Numbered from the stretch's first letter, positions 16,837 through 25,654 are shown. The stretch is 42,359 nt of DNA from Alphaproteobacteria bacterium (GCA_017480745.1 JAFUSA010000008.1:150090-192448), one strand, 5' to 3'. Program-made: numbers and translations. The notes: generated by a model not told the origin, from the letters alone.

Positions 16837-17529
16837 ATGAAAAACTTTGAAATTAAAAATGAGTCCGGCAGAAGTATGATTGAAATGTTAGGCGTGCTCG
16901 CTATCATCGGTGTGTTAAGTGTTGGAGGTATTGCAGGATATTCCAAGGCGATGACAAAATACAGAATCAACAAAACCATTGAGCAGATTACTTTAATCGC
17001 CGGCAATGTGCGCTCGTTCTTTGCTCCGCAGGGCGATTATAGTGGGGTGAAATGTTCTTGTACTTATAGTAGTGGTATTTGCGAATCGTATTACGAAGCT
17101 GATGGTTGTCCGATAATTAAAAAAGCTAAGATACTACCGGATGAGGTGATCACAGTAAATTCGGCTGGTAAAATGACTTCCATTACCAACCCTTTTGGAG
17201 AAAATTATTACCTTAATGCAGCATCTAAGGATAACCCTTGGGGTGGTGACGACAGTAAGGCTTTTGCTGTTGGTATTTATGTTCCGTCAACTGAAGCTTG
17301 TATAGAATTACTAACACATGATTGGCGTAATGCTAATGTCAGTGCAGTTAAAATTTTCCAGAGTTATGAATATGGTTCAGTGGTACCTGTATCTGTTGAT
17401 GATGCGGTAACGGCTTGTAATTATAGTGGTTCTATTAACTTATATTTCTATTTTGATGTCAATATTAATTCGGAATCTTGGAAAGGTTATTTGCAATCTT
17501 GTGCAATAGGTCCGGGGAATTGTGTTTAG
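16837..17529 (+). CDS. Type IV prepilin-like protein of the leader-RNA cassette family
   Basis: The 230-residue product starts MKNFEIKNESGRSMIEMLGVL with TTAGGAGATAAAATT before the ATG. The first 65 residues are nearly identical to the copy at 27827; afterwards the sequence diverges, with an insertion containing three or four extra Cys (KCSCTYSSGICESYY...GC) before IKKAKILPDEV. The family motif TEACIELLTHDW and the late VSVDDAVTAC are present; the tail FYFDVNINSESWKGY resembles the tails of the 27827 and 32601 copies. It has its own promoter and leader, and lies between the Gld-like operon and proS, which is convergent. Confidence 0.85.
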   Translation: MKNFEIKNESGRSMIEMLGVLAIIGVLSVGGIAGYSKAMTKYRINKTIEQITLIAGNVRSFFAPQGDYSGVKCSCTYSSGICESYYEADGCPIIKKAKILPDEVITVNSAGKMTSITNPFGENYYLNAASKDNPWGGDDSKAFAVGIYVPSTEACIELLTHDWRNANVSAVKIFQSYEYGSVVPVSVDDAVTACNYSGSINLYFYFDVNINSESWKGYLQSCAIGPGNCV

Positions 17530-17575
17530 TGGCAGTTGGTGAGAAAAATAGTTTTATCTGACTTAAGATACAAAT

Positions 17576-17603
17576 CCGCCGGCGCTGTAAAAAGCGCCGG
17601 CGG
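17576..17603. terminator. Terminator hairpin between convergent pilin and proS
   Basis: CCGCCGGCGCT and AGCGCCGGCGG make an 11-bp perfect stem with a 6-base loop. T-richness is modest on both sides. The bases leading in from the pilin side (TACAAATC) also precede the terminator of the pilin at 27827, suggesting a shared cassette 3' end. Confidence 0.65.
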
Positions 17604-17625
17604 TGTAGTCAGAATAGAACATCGC

Positions 17626-19143
17626 TTAATAGCTTCTGGCGTAGATAACATCCATGGAGGCATCTTTGCCGGTCAATAAACATTTTCCGGTAGTTCCGCT
17701 TTGCTCAAACGGAATGCAACGGATAGTAATTTTCATAGATTTTAAAATTTCTTCCGTTGCCGGATCGCCACACCACTTACCGCGCACAAAAGCAACTTTG
17801 CCCTGTTTACCGTCTTCAATCCATTCATTAGAGTTGGCAAAGTAAGCGGCAAATTCTTCCGGAGTAGTAATATCGCTGCGAATATTGTTTTGCAAACGTT
17901 CGCGCGCTTTTTCAAGCATTGTGTTTTGTAAAATTTGCAAACGCTCAGCAACACCACAAACAAATTCATCAACCGACATAATTTTCTTGCCTTCCGGTTT
18001 GCCTAAGAAAATACGTTCTTTAACCATCAAACCGCCACTATCTACATCACGGGCACCGATTTCGCAAACAATAGGAGCTCCCTTACGTATCCATTCCCAC
18101 GACATATCAACACCGGATTTATCGCGTGTGTCAATCTTCACACGAATTTTTTCACCGAATGCGGTTTTATCTTTCAGCTGATTTTTAATGTTTGCAATAT
18201 ATTCCATAATACGCGCGGCATCTTCCGGCTTTTTAATCAACGGCACCAAAATAATCTGATACGGAGCCACACGTGGCGGTACAACCATTCCGTCATCATC
18301 GGCATGCGACATAATTGCCCCGCCGATTAAACGGGTAGAAACACCCCACGATGTGGTGTAAGCATATTCCTGCTCATTGTTTTTATTCACGAACTTAATA
18401 TCCGCCGATTTGGCAAAATTTTGCCCTAAAAAGTGAGATGTTCCAGCCTGTAAAGCTTTGCCGTCCTGCATCATGGCTTCTATGCAATAGGTATCAATAG
18501 CTCCCGGAAACTTTTCATGTTCCGGCTTGCGTCCGGTTAATACCGGCATTGCTAAGGCATTTTCGCTAAAATCACGATATACATTAAGCATTTTCAATGT
18601 TTCTTTTTCCGCTTCGTCCATAGAGGCATGAACCGTATGGCCTTCTTGCCACAAAAATTCACGAGTGCGCAAAAACAAACGCGGGCGCATTTCCCAACGC
18701 ACTACATTGGCCCACTGATTAAGCAATATCGGTAAATCACGATATGATTTTACCCATTTGGCAAAAGAATCGGCTATAATGGTTTCGCTGGTCGGACGCA
18801 CAATCAAGGGTTCTTCAAGCGGAGATGAAGGTTGTAATTTTCCATTCTCATTGATTAGGCGCGAGTGGGTTACTACCGCCATTTCTTTGGCGAAACCCTC
18901 CACATGATCGGCTTCTTTTTGGAAAAATGAAAGAGGAATAAACATCGGAAAATAATAATTTTCATGTCCGGTTTCTTTAATTTGTTCATCCAAAACACGC
19001 TGAATGCGTTCCCAAATGCCGTATCCCCACGCCTTCATTACCATACAGCCCGGAGAAACGGAGTTTTCCGCCATATCCGCTTCTGCTACCACATTTTGAT
19101 ACCATTCAGGATAATTTTGCTTACGCGTTGTTCTCATTGCCAT
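17626..19143 (-). CDS. proS: Prolyl-tRNA synthetase, archaeal/eukaryotic-like type
   Basis: A 505-residue class II synthetase. Motifs are clear: RPTSETII near 117, motif 2 RTREFLWQEGHTVH near 160, the GTSHFLGQNFAK prolyl-binding loop near 235 and motif 3 GVSTRLIGGAIMSHADDDG near 270. After the anticodon-binding domain there is a C-terminal extension ending in the conserved Tyr (TGKDASMDVIYARSY). This is the ProS type 3 architecture of Archaea and Eukarya, also scattered in bacteria; the usual alphaproteobacterial enzyme is shorter (about 440 residues) and lacks the extension. It lies 11 bases after pheT in one synthetase operon. Confidence 0.92.
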   Translation of the reverse strand: MAMRTTRKQNYPEWYQNVVAEADMAENSVSPGCMVMKAWGYGIWERIQRVLDEQIKETGHENYYFPMFIPLSFFQKEADHVEGFAKEMAVVTHSRLINENGKLQPSSPLEEPLIVRPTSETIIADSFAKWVKSYRDLPILLNQWANVVRWEMRPRLFLRTREFLWQEGHTVHASMDEAEKETLKMLNVYRDFSENALAMPVLTGRKPEHEKFPGAIDTYCIEAMMQDGKALQAGTSHFLGQNFAKSADIKFVNKNNEQEYAYTTSWGVSTRLIGGAIMSHADDDGMVVPPRVAPYQIILVPLIKKPEDAARIMEYIANIKNQLKDKTAFGEKIRVKIDTRDKSGVDMSWEWIRKGAPIVCEIGARDVDSGGLMVKERIFLGKPEGKKIMSVDEFVCGVAERLQILQNTMLEKARERLQNNIRSDITTPEEFAAYFANSNEWIEDGKQGKVAFVRGKWCGDPATEEILKSMKITIRCIPFEQSGTTGKCLLTGKDASMDVIYARSY

Positions 19144-19154
19144 AATTTATTCTC

Positions 19155-21539
19155 CTATCTTAATTCACCGCCGGTTTTTTTGCCGACTTCAACAATAACT
19201 TTATTCATCAAATTTTCCAAATCTTTATCTGTAAAAGTTTGTTCTTGCGGTTGGAATGTTAAAGCAATCGCTACGGACTTTTTGCCTTCCGGTAAATTAT
19301 CGCCCTCATAAACATCAAAAATACGCACGTCGATAATATGATTTCTGTCCGCATTTTTGGCAGCCGCAATAATAGCCGCCGCGCTTACATTTTTATCTAC
19401 CACAAATGCCAAATCTTTATCTACCGGTTGGAAAGCGGAAAGTTCCAAGCGTTTACGTGCTTTTCCCTGACTATTACGCGGCAGAGGAATATTATTTAAG
19501 TTAACCTCAAATGCCACCACACGATTCTTTATATTAAGTGCTTTCAAAATACTCGGATGTATTTCGCCAAAATAAGCCAAAACATTTTTGCCCAAACGAA
19601 TTGTTCCCGAACGCCCAGGATGATAATAACTTGGTGCATCGGTAGTTATTTGCGGATTTTCAAACGGCCCGTTAGCAGCGGCAATAACAGCCAATGCATC
19701 GGCCTTGGCATCAAACACATCATAATCGCGGGCACTTCCGCTCCAATCTTTTTTAGCCGTTTGACCGGAACGAACACCGCTAACAGAAGTATGTTGTTCT
19801 TGCGGATTGCGACCGGTAAATTCCGGACCTACTTCAAACAAAGCCAAATTAGCATAACCGCGCGCCGTATTATTTTTAACTGCTGTCAATAAATTCGGTA
19901 AAATAGACGGGCGCATTTCATTTAATTCCTTAGCAATCGGATTTTGCAAAATAATCGCCTCTTGTCCCTTGCGAAAATATTGAGCAATATCGCTATCGGC
20001 AAAACTCCATGTAACAGTTTCATACATACCGCGTGATGCCAACTCGTGTTTGACCACAACAGCATTATGTTGCGCCGGAGTTAAAATCGGCTTTGGTAAT
20101 TTGTCATGCGGCAAAGACACTGCCGGAATTTCATCTAAGCCAATCATGCGCACAACTTCTTCTATCAAATCTTGTTCGCATTCTATATCACCGCGCCAAC
20201 TTGGTGTAACGGCTTTGATTTTTCCATCAACAAGCGTTGTTTCAAATCCCAATTTTTGCAATATTTCCATAGATTTTTCCGTACTTACCGGCATTCCGAT
20301 AAAGCTTTCCAAACGTTCCGGACGCAAATAAGCCACTTGCGGTTGATAATTTTCAGCACCGATAACCGTAATTTCTGACGCTTCTCCTCCGCAAATTTCC
20401 AAAATCATTGCAGTTGCATAATCCGAACCGCTGATATTAGACATCGGATCAACCCAGCGTTCATAACGATAACGCGAGTCCGAATCAATTTGCAGATGTC
20501 GTCCGGTTTTAGCAATGCACTCCGGCTTAAACCAAGCGCATTCTAACAAAACGTTAGTTGTGTTTTCCGAGCATCCTTTGCTAAGGCCTCCCATAATTCC
20601 GCCCAAACATTGCACACCCTCATCATCACAAATACCTAAGGCATAATCAGGCAAAACATATTCCTTTTCATTCAAAGCAATAAATTTTTCGCCTTGCTGT
20701 GCCATACGTATATTTAGACCGCCACTCAATTTATCGGCATCAAATACGTGTAACGGACGTGCTAAATCATAATTGATATAGTTAGTTATATCCACCAATG
20801 GAGAAATTGAATGAATACCGATGGCATTCAAGCGATCTTTCATCCATTTTGGAGTTTGCGCGTGATTATTAACACCGCGAATATAGCGCCCTGTGTAAGT
20901 AGGGCACTCTGCCGGACAAGAAACTTTTATCGGCAGCGGATTAGCAAAAATTGCCGGTGTTTTAGCAATATTCAACGGTTTTAATTTTCCCAAACCGGCT
21001 GCTGCCAAATCACGGGCAATACCGCGAACACCAAGACACTCAGCGCGATTCGGTGTAATTGAAACTTCAATCACAGGATCTATGTGCAAAACTTCTGCCG
21101 CTTTAATGCCAATCGGCGTATCCGCCGGAAGTTCAATAATTCCGTTATGATCTTCACCAACACCTATTTCATCCTCGGCACACATCATACCACAGCTTTC
21201 AACTCCGCGAATTGAAGCTTTTTTCAAACGTTCATTAAACAACGGAATAAGCGTTCCCTCACGTGCGAAAATACCTATTAACCCCTCTTTCACATTCGGT
21301 GCACCACAAACAACCTGATATTTGTTTGTTCCGTCGTTTACGCAAAGAACATGCAAATGGTCAGAATCCGGATGATTTTCCACACTATCCAACCTGGCAG
21401 TAATAAAATCATCAAGAGCTGCTGCCGGATTGATAACCTCTTCAACTTCCAAACCGATTCGCGTCAAAGTTTCACTAATTTCATCAACCGAAGCGGTTGT
21501 TTCTAAGTGTTCTTTTAGCCAAGATAACGTAAATTTCAT
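19155..21539 (-). CDS. pheT: Phenylalanyl-tRNA synthetase beta subunit
   Basis: The 794-residue protein starts MKFTLSWLKEHL, has the EMAP/tRNA-binding domain (VENHPDSDHLHVLCVN...VVCGAPNV, residues 50-100), the B3/4 and B5 domains, a catalytic-like core (WRGDIECEQDLIEEVVRMIG) and the C-terminal ferredoxin-fold anticodon-binding domain (AFQPVDKDLAFVVDKNV ... FQPQEQTFTDKDLENLMNKV). Length is normal. It charges tRNA-Phe with PheS as an alpha2beta2 enzyme; the B3/4 domain edits Tyr. Start and pheS stop overlap by 4 bases. Confidence 0.96.
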   Translation of the reverse strand: MKFTLSWLKEHLETTASVDEISETLTRIGLEVEEVINPAAALDDFITARLDSVENHPDSDHLHVLCVNDGTNKYQVVCGAPNVKEGLIGIFAREGTLIPLFNERLKKASIRGVESCGMMCAEDEIGVGEDHNGIIELPADTPIGIKAAEVLHIDPVIEVSITPNRAECLGVRGIARDLAAAGLGKLKPLNIAKTPAIFANPLPIKVSCPAECPTYTGRYIRGVNNHAQTPKWMKDRLNAIGIHSISPLVDITNYINYDLARPLHVFDADKLSGGLNIRMAQQGEKFIALNEKEYVLPDYALGICDDEGVQCLGGIMGGLSKGCSENTTNVLLECAWFKPECIAKTGRHLQIDSDSRYRYERWVDPMSNISGSDYATAMILEICGGEASEITVIGAENYQPQVAYLRPERLESFIGMPVSTEKSMEILQKLGFETTLVDGKIKAVTPSWRGDIECEQDLIEEVVRMIGLDEIPAVSLPHDKLPKPILTPAQHNAVVVKHELASRGMYETVTWSFADSDIAQYFRKGQEAIILQNPIAKELNEMRPSILPNLLTAVKNNTARGYANLALFEVGPEFTGRNPQEQHTSVSGVRSGQTAKKDWSGSARDYDVFDAKADALAVIAAANGPFENPQITTDAPSYYHPGRSGTIRLGKNVLAYFGEIHPSILKALNIKNRVVAFEVNLNNIPLPRNSQGKARKRLELSAFQPVDKDLAFVVDKNVSAAAIIAAAKNADRNHIIDVRIFDVYEGDNLPEGKKSVAIALTFQPQEQTFTDKDLENLMNKVIVEVGKKTGGELR

Positions 21540-22645
21540 CGTGCAAGTCCTCCATTGTTGCTTAATCCGCCGGTCATTGAAGAAATATCAAGCGGTGTAA
21601 AACCATAGTGTTTGAGCCAACGAACATCGGATTCAAAAAAAGTGCGCAAATCCGGAATCCCATATTTCAACATAGCCAAGCGATCAATTCCCAAACCAAA
21701 AGCAAATCCCTGATATTCGTCCGGATTTATGCCACCGGCACGCAAAACATTAGGGTGCACCATACCGCAACCCAAAATTTCTAACCAATCGGTTCCGGCG
21801 CCAACTTTAAGTTCTGTTTTAGTTTTCAAACAACCTATATCCATTTCGGCCGAAGGCTCTGTAAACGGAAAATAAGACGGACGATAGCGCACCGGCAAAT
21901 CATCAATTTCAAAAAAAGCTTTAACAAAATCATATAAGCAACCTTTGAGATGCGCCATCGTAATATTTTTATCAATCACCAAACCTTCAACCTGATGAAA
22001 CATCGGAGTATGTGTTGCATCGTAGTCAGAACGATAAGTTCTACCCGGAGCAATAATACGTATAGGCGGTTGCTGTTTTTCCATTGTACGTATCTGTATT
22101 CCCGAAGTTTGAGTGCGAATTACATAAGCGGTATCCATATCGAAAGGTTTAGATGGATCGTTATTCAAATAAAAAGTATCCTGCATTTGACGTGCCGGAT
22201 GATTTGCCGGCATATTAAGCGCGTTAAAGTTATGAAACTGATCTTCAATATCCGGTCCTTCTGCCACCTCAAACCCCATTTGTCCAAAAATAGCGGCTAC
22301 TTCTTCATATATTTTACTAACCGGATGAATACGCCCCTGTACTTCCGGACGAACCGGCAATGTAACATCAACCGTTTCGCCGGACAATTTTTCATTCAGT
22401 GCTTTTTCTTCCAAAACCTGTTTTTGTTTTTCAATGGCTTTTTCTATTTCATTTTTAACAACATTCAAACTCTTACCGAGGGCAATTTTTTCTTCCAACG
22501 GCAATGCGCCCAAACCTTTCATCATTTCGGTAAGGCGACCTTTTTTGCCCATAATGTTAACTCTCACATCGTCAAGTTCTTTCAAATTATCGGCACTGTT
22601 TATTTTACCCAATATTTCCTTTTGTAAATCGTCTAAATTTTCCAT
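21536..22645 (-). CDS. pheS: Phenylalanyl-tRNA synthetase alpha subunit
   Basis: The 369-residue protein has the N-terminal coiled-coil (residues about 1-85) that binds tRNA-Phe and the catalytic core: HPVSKIYEEVAAIFGQMGF, FHNFNALNMPANHPARQMQDTFY, motif 2 RTYRSDYDATHTPMFHQVEG, FTEPSAEMDI and GCGMVHPNVLRAGG, AFGLGIDRLAMLKYGI. A 20-residue tail (PLDISSMTGGLSNNGGLAR) goes slightly beyond the usual end. A terminator-like hairpin separates it from rplT. Confidence 0.96.
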   Translation of the reverse strand: MENLDDLQKEILGKINSADNLKELDDVRVNIMGKKGRLTEMMKGLGALPLEEKIALGKSLNVVKNEIEKAIEKQKQVLEEKALNEKLSGETVDVTLPVRPEVQGRIHPVSKIYEEVAAIFGQMGFEVAEGPDIEDQFHNFNALNMPANHPARQMQDTFYLNNDPSKPFDMDTAYVIRTQTSGIQIRTMEKQQPPIRIIAPGRTYRSDYDATHTPMFHQVEGLVIDKNITMAHLKGCLYDFVKAFFEIDDLPVRYRPSYFPFTEPSAEMDIGCLKTKTELKVGAGTDWLEILGCGMVHPNVLRAGGINPDEYQGFAFGLGIDRLAMLKYGIPDLRTFFESDVRWLKHYGFTPLDISSMTGGLSNNGGLAR

Positions 22646-22672
22646 AATCGCAACCTTTGTTTAAAACAAAAT

Positions 22673-22714
22673 AAAAAGAGTTAGTATCAGAAACTAATCC
22701 GGCTAACTCTTTTT
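22673..22714 (-). terminator. Terminator or attenuator between rplT and pheS
   Basis: AAAGAGTTAG and CTAACTCTTT pair perfectly over 10 bp with an 18-base loop, followed by TTTATTTTG. It lies in the 93-base gap before pheS. No Phe-rich leader peptide is seen, so a peptide-based attenuator like that of enterobacterial pheST is not supported; partial termination is the simpler reading. Confidence 0.7.
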
Positions 22715-22738
22715 ATTTTTTAAGTTTGTATCTATAAT

Positions 22739-23098
22739 TTACTTTTCAAGAGCCGCTTTGGCAGTTTCTACCAACTTAGCGAAAGCTTGGGGCTCCTTCA
22801 AAGCGATATCAGCAAGAACTTTACGATCAAGTTCAACACCCGCTTTTACGAGCCCGCTGATAAATCGAGAATAAGTCATATCATGGATACGTGTGGCAGC
22901 GTTAATACGTTGAATCCACAAAGAGCGGAAACTTCTTTTCTTTGCTTTTCTATCACGGTAAGCATATTGCAAACCTTTTTCAACTTTTTCAACGGCTACT
23001 CTGAATACATTTTTATTACGACCTCTGTAACCTTTTGCCATATTCAAAATTTTTTTATGGCGAGCGTGAGCGGTCATTCCTCTTTTAACACGAGACAT
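22739..23098 (-). CDS. rplT: 50S ribosomal protein L20
   Basis: 119 residues, full length for L20: [35 protein letters not shown] at the N-terminus, the basic helix [21 protein letters not shown], and [19 protein letters not shown] near the C-terminus. L20 is an early assembly protein that binds 23S rRNA and in several bacteria represses the infC-rpmI-rplT transcript. Here infC is not next to it; the operon starts with rpmI, 14 bases upstream. Confidence 0.97.
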   Translation of the reverse strand: MSRVKRGMTAHARHKKILNMAKGYRGRNKNVFRVAVEKVEKGLQYAYRDRKAKKRSFRSLWIQRINAATRIHDMTYSRFISGLVKAGVELDRKVLADIALKEPQAFAKLVETAKAALEK

Positions 23099-23112
23099 AT
23101 CTTATCCTCCCC

Positions 23113-23307
23113 CTAAATAAACGGTAAAAACTTTTTAACAAACTTGTTGGCAGCGGCAATAATAACCGAACCTCTGGCTTGTCTTTTTTGTTTAGTCGGT
23201 TTGTTGAAAAGAAGGTGTCTCTTGAAAGAATGTCTTCTTTTTAATTTGCCGGAACCTGTAACGTCAAAGCGTTTGGCAGCGGCTTTTTTAGTTTTTAATT
23301 TTGGCAT
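23113..23307 (-). CDS. rpmI: 50S ribosomal protein L35
   Basis: The 64-residue product from ATG 23305-23307 is MPKLKTKKAAAKRFDVTGSGK..., the canonical L35 with the C-terminal KKFLPF. A longer frame to 23370 would add 21 residues foreign to the family; the chosen start has a GAAAGGGAA ribosome binding site. It is the first gene of rpmI-rplT-pheS-pheT-proS. Confidence 0.95.
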   Translation of the reverse strand: MPKLKTKKAAAKRFDVTGSGKLKRRHSFKRHLLFNKPTKQKRQARGSVIIAAANKFVKKFLPFI

Positions 23308-23385
23308 TTGATTCCCTTTCATTACTGGAATTACACACAAGCTGTCAGGCATGCCGATTCGCCCAAGCAACTCAAAACAGAGCGC

Positions 23386-23413
23386 TTATAACCTATAAAA
23401 AAATAAATTGCAA
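23386..23413 (-). promoter_or_regulatory. Promoter of the rpmI operon
   Basis: TTGCAA (23408-23413) and TTATAA (23386-23391) on the minus strand, spacer 16 bases. Like the S10 promoter it is followed by GCGC at the predicted start region, giving a leader of about 70 nt. Confidence 0.65.
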
Positions 23414-23458
23414 GCCCCTTTTTGAAATTTTTTAATATTTTCTACAAGCATAAATAAA

Positions 23459-23500
23459 AAAATATTCCGCCGATTCCGTTTGAGAAATCGGCGGAGTATT
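23459..23500 (-). terminator. Terminator after the pilin remnant
   Basis: CCGCCGATT and AATCGGCGG pair over 9 bp, extended by AATACT/AATATT partial pairing, and lead into TTTTTTTATTT on the minus strand. Confidence 0.75.
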
Positions 23501-23504
23501 CGTT

Positions 23505-23700
23505 TTAATGGAAAGCTAAACTAAACGAATTGTTGTCGCCGGCTTTACATTTTTCAGTTGCTATTTCTAACGGAATGCTTGTTCCGCAATAAACAAAAAC
23601 CAAGTGCGTGAGGTGAACTTGCACTCCAATCTTGTGCTGCCAATTCAATGCACGCTTCTTGCGAAAGTCCTTCAATAGTTAAAGTCAAATACTTTTTTAG
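23505..23700 (-). pseudogene. Pilin C-terminal remnant (frameshifted)
   Basis: Minus-strand codons read LTIEGLSQEACIELAAQDWSASS, the hallmark of the cassette pilins, then after a frame change SIPLEIATEKC and a stop at 23505-23507. There is no start codon, no signal helix and no leader RNA. Just upstream, AAAAAAGTATTTGACTTT matches the -35 region of the cassette E promoter (36536), the same kind of junction seen at 9276. Together with its terminator this is the decayed end of one more pilin cassette. Confidence 0.7.
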
Positions 23701-23710
23701 GACGCTTTAA

Positions 23711-23762
23711 TTAAAAACTATAACCGATTCGCAAAAGAATTGATCCCAAAATCGGCGATAGT
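23711..23762 (-). terminator. Terminator after the unknown secreted protein gene
   Basis: ACTATCGCCGATT and AATCGGTTATAGT pair with one mismatch, followed by TTTTTAATT on the minus strand, about 17 bases after the stop codon of the gene at 23779. Confidence 0.65.
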
Positions 23763-23778
23763 TTGAACCTGTAAAATC

Positions 23779-25023
23779 TCACGGTAAAATTATCGGAGTA
23801 CCTAAAAAAGCAGTATCCAAGTCAACCAACTTTTCTTGTAATTCATAAAAGAACGGACGCACCGTATCAACATCGTCCTGATTAGTTTCATACATTCTAA
23901 TCAACGCTTCCAAATAGTTGCGCAGTTGTTCCTTTTCTTTTTCAGTATAGTCCTGTGGCGGATTGCTATAAAAATATCCGTGTTTTGCCAAACGAAGCGA
24001 TGCCACAAAAGCCCGCGGCATACTTGCCAGACGATAGGCCTTAATTACCTTATCACAGGTATAAGCCCAGTCATCAACACCAAATGCCTGCTTACCGATA
24101 TATTTTTGAAATTCGTTTTGTAAACCGGCCCATTTTACTTTGCGCGCAATCGACTGACACGGATTCACCACGTTTTTATAATATGCTACCTGCGAATTTA
24201 TGCCTTTTTTTTCATCCCAATATTGAATAATGGAATCTAACATCATCAGGCGAATTTCATAATCTTTTTGTAAGCGAAATTTTTTCAACTCCGCCAAAGA
24301 TTCTATAAAGGCGCGAACATCTGCTCCGGAAAGCGGTGTTTCCTTAGTAGCATAATAGTTACGCACCCCCATTGACGGTTGTGGCGGATTATTGCCGTTA
24401 AAATAGTTGTCTATATTAACCTTATTGTGCAAATAAGTTATAAACTTCGGACTTATGCGAATATTAGGCAAATATTCCGGCTGTTGATCATATATTTGCG
24501 GATATTCCAACGATTGTAAATCTTCTCCCCAAAAATACGGACTGATAAAAATATACAATTCCGGAGAGGCAAACTCAATATCCGGCATATCCTTAAAACG
24601 CGAGGCAATCTTATCGGGAAACTTATTCTTGGTTTCCTTTATCCCGGGTAAATCCAAAACTTTGCCCGACAATCCCGGAATATTATGCAACATCGGACCT
24701 ATATAGGGGTAATAGGCCTTAGGGAGATGACGCAAATCATTTAAAATATCTTCTTCATCAGCGCTTTCAAAACGTTTTTCAATGCTTCCGAAGTCTTTAA
24801 TATTTTGCTTGAATTTGTAGTTAAAAGCCGAAGGTAAACGCCAGTTATAGTCATATTTCCAATCATAATCATCATTAACTTTTCTATACTCTTTCTCCAA
24901 ACGCCAAACCAGCGGTATTTCCTCTTTCAGGTCAATATCATAAGCGTGATCATATTCTTTAAGTTGTGCTCTAACATTTGTTGCAGAAAATAAAAACATC
25001 AATACAAGCAGAAATCTCTTCAT
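23779..25023 (-). CDS. Secreted or periplasmic protein of unknown function
   Basis: A 414-residue protein with a clear signal peptide (MKRFLLVLMFLFSATNVRAQ, cleavage after VRA). The mature part is rich in Tyr, Asp and Lys; visible stretches include LPKAYYPYIGPMLHNIPGLSGKVLDLPGIKE and ASPELYIFISPYFWG, and a helical C-terminal half with two Cys (NPCQSIARK and YTCDKVIKAYRLASMPRAF). I recognise no family. It is a single-gene unit with its own terminator, divergent from gcrA. The N-terminal half has the look of an envelope scaffold protein, but no function can be assigned. Confidence 0.65.
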   Translation of the reverse strand: MKRFLLVLMFLFSATNVRAQLKEYDHAYDIDLKEEIPLVWRLEKEYRKVNDDYDWKYDYNWRLPSAFNYKFKQNIKDFGSIEKRFESADEEDILNDLRHLPKAYYPYIGPMLHNIPGLSGKVLDLPGIKETKNKFPDKIASRFKDMPDIEFASPELYIFISPYFWGEDLQSLEYPQIYDQQPEYLPNIRISPKFITYLHNKVNIDNYFNGNNPPQPSMGVRNYYATKETPLSGADVRAFIESLAELKKFRLQKDYEIRLMMLDSIIQYWDEKKGINSQVAYYKNVVNPCQSIARKVKWAGLQNEFQKYIGKQAFGVDDWAYTCDKVIKAYRLASMPRAFVASLRLAKHGYFYSNPPQDYTEKEKEQLRNYLEALIRMYETNQDDVDTVRPFFYELQEKLVDLDTAFLGTPIILP

Positions 25024-25138
25024 TCAAAATCTCCTTCACTGGTATTATAACAAAAAAAAATTAATAAACAAATAAAATATTGCTGGACAGTTACTAAATT
25101 ATAATGTATAAGGTGTTAAAATTTATTTGGAGGCAAAA

Positions 25139-25579
25139 ATGGAATGGACCGAAGAAAATATTGAAACATTGCGTAAATTATGGGCACAAGGCTTATCTGC
25201 CAGCGAAATTGCCAAGATAATGGGCATTACCAAAAATGCTGTTGTCGGCAAAGTGCATCGCCTATGCTTGACCGCAAGACAGTCCCCGATTAAAAATAAA
25301 GAGGTAGCCGAACCGGAGATAAAACCAATTATTGAAATTGTGCCACAACCGATTGAAGAAAAAAAGCCGGTTGAAGAGGTTAAGCCGATTGTTGAAAAAC
25401 GATATAAAAAAGGGCCAAACAACGTTAAACTTATGGAATTAGACAGCCATACTTGCCGTTGGCCGATAGGCGACCCACGCGATGAAGACTTTTGTTTTTG
25501 CGGCAAAAAAGTGCGCAGTGGAAAAACTTATTGCGATGAACATTCGGCAATAGCCTACGTAAAAATTCAAAGAAAATAA
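25139..25579 (+). CDS. gcrA: GcrA cell cycle regulator
   Basis: 146 residues from ATG 25139-25141, which follows GGAGG at the right distance; a TTG four codons earlier overlaps that site and is rejected. The N-terminus MEWTEENIETLRKLWAQGLSASEIAKIMGITKNAVVGKVHRL is the GcrA helix-turn-helix, and the C-terminus CRWPIGDPRDEDFCFCGKKVRSGKTYCDEHSAIAY is the conserved sigma-70-binding domain. In Caulobacter GcrA joins RNA polymerase-sigma70 and activates promoters methylated at GANTC by CcrM. The Pro/Glu/Lys-rich linker between the domains is typical. Confidence 0.95.
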   Translation: MEWTEENIETLRKLWAQGLSASEIAKIMGITKNAVVGKVHRLCLTARQSPIKNKEVAEPEIKPIIEIVPQPIEEKKPVEEVKPIVEKRYKKGPNNVKLMELDSHTCRWPIGDPRDEDFCFCGKKVRSGKTYCDEHSAIAYVKIQRK

Positions 25580-25585
25580 AAATTC

Positions 25586-25607
25586 GGGGCTTCTGCCCCT
25601 TTTTTTT
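25586..25607 (+). terminator. Terminator after gcrA
   Basis: GGGGC and GCCCC with loop TTCT, then eight T. It begins 7 bases after the gcrA stop. Confidence 0.85.
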
Positions 25608-25654
25608 ATAATAATAAAGCTTATATCCGAATCGTTAAGGAAAGGATATATGCT

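Noticed and set aside
21950..22627. Plus-strand open frame of 225 codons opposite pheS
   Set aside because: Composition (Phe, Ile, Arg, Cys, His rich) is typical of an antisense shadow, and pheS is unambiguous on the other strand.
22646..22738. Leader-peptide attenuator for pheST
   Set aside because: A terminator hairpin is present but there is no short ORF with Phe codons between rplT and pheS.
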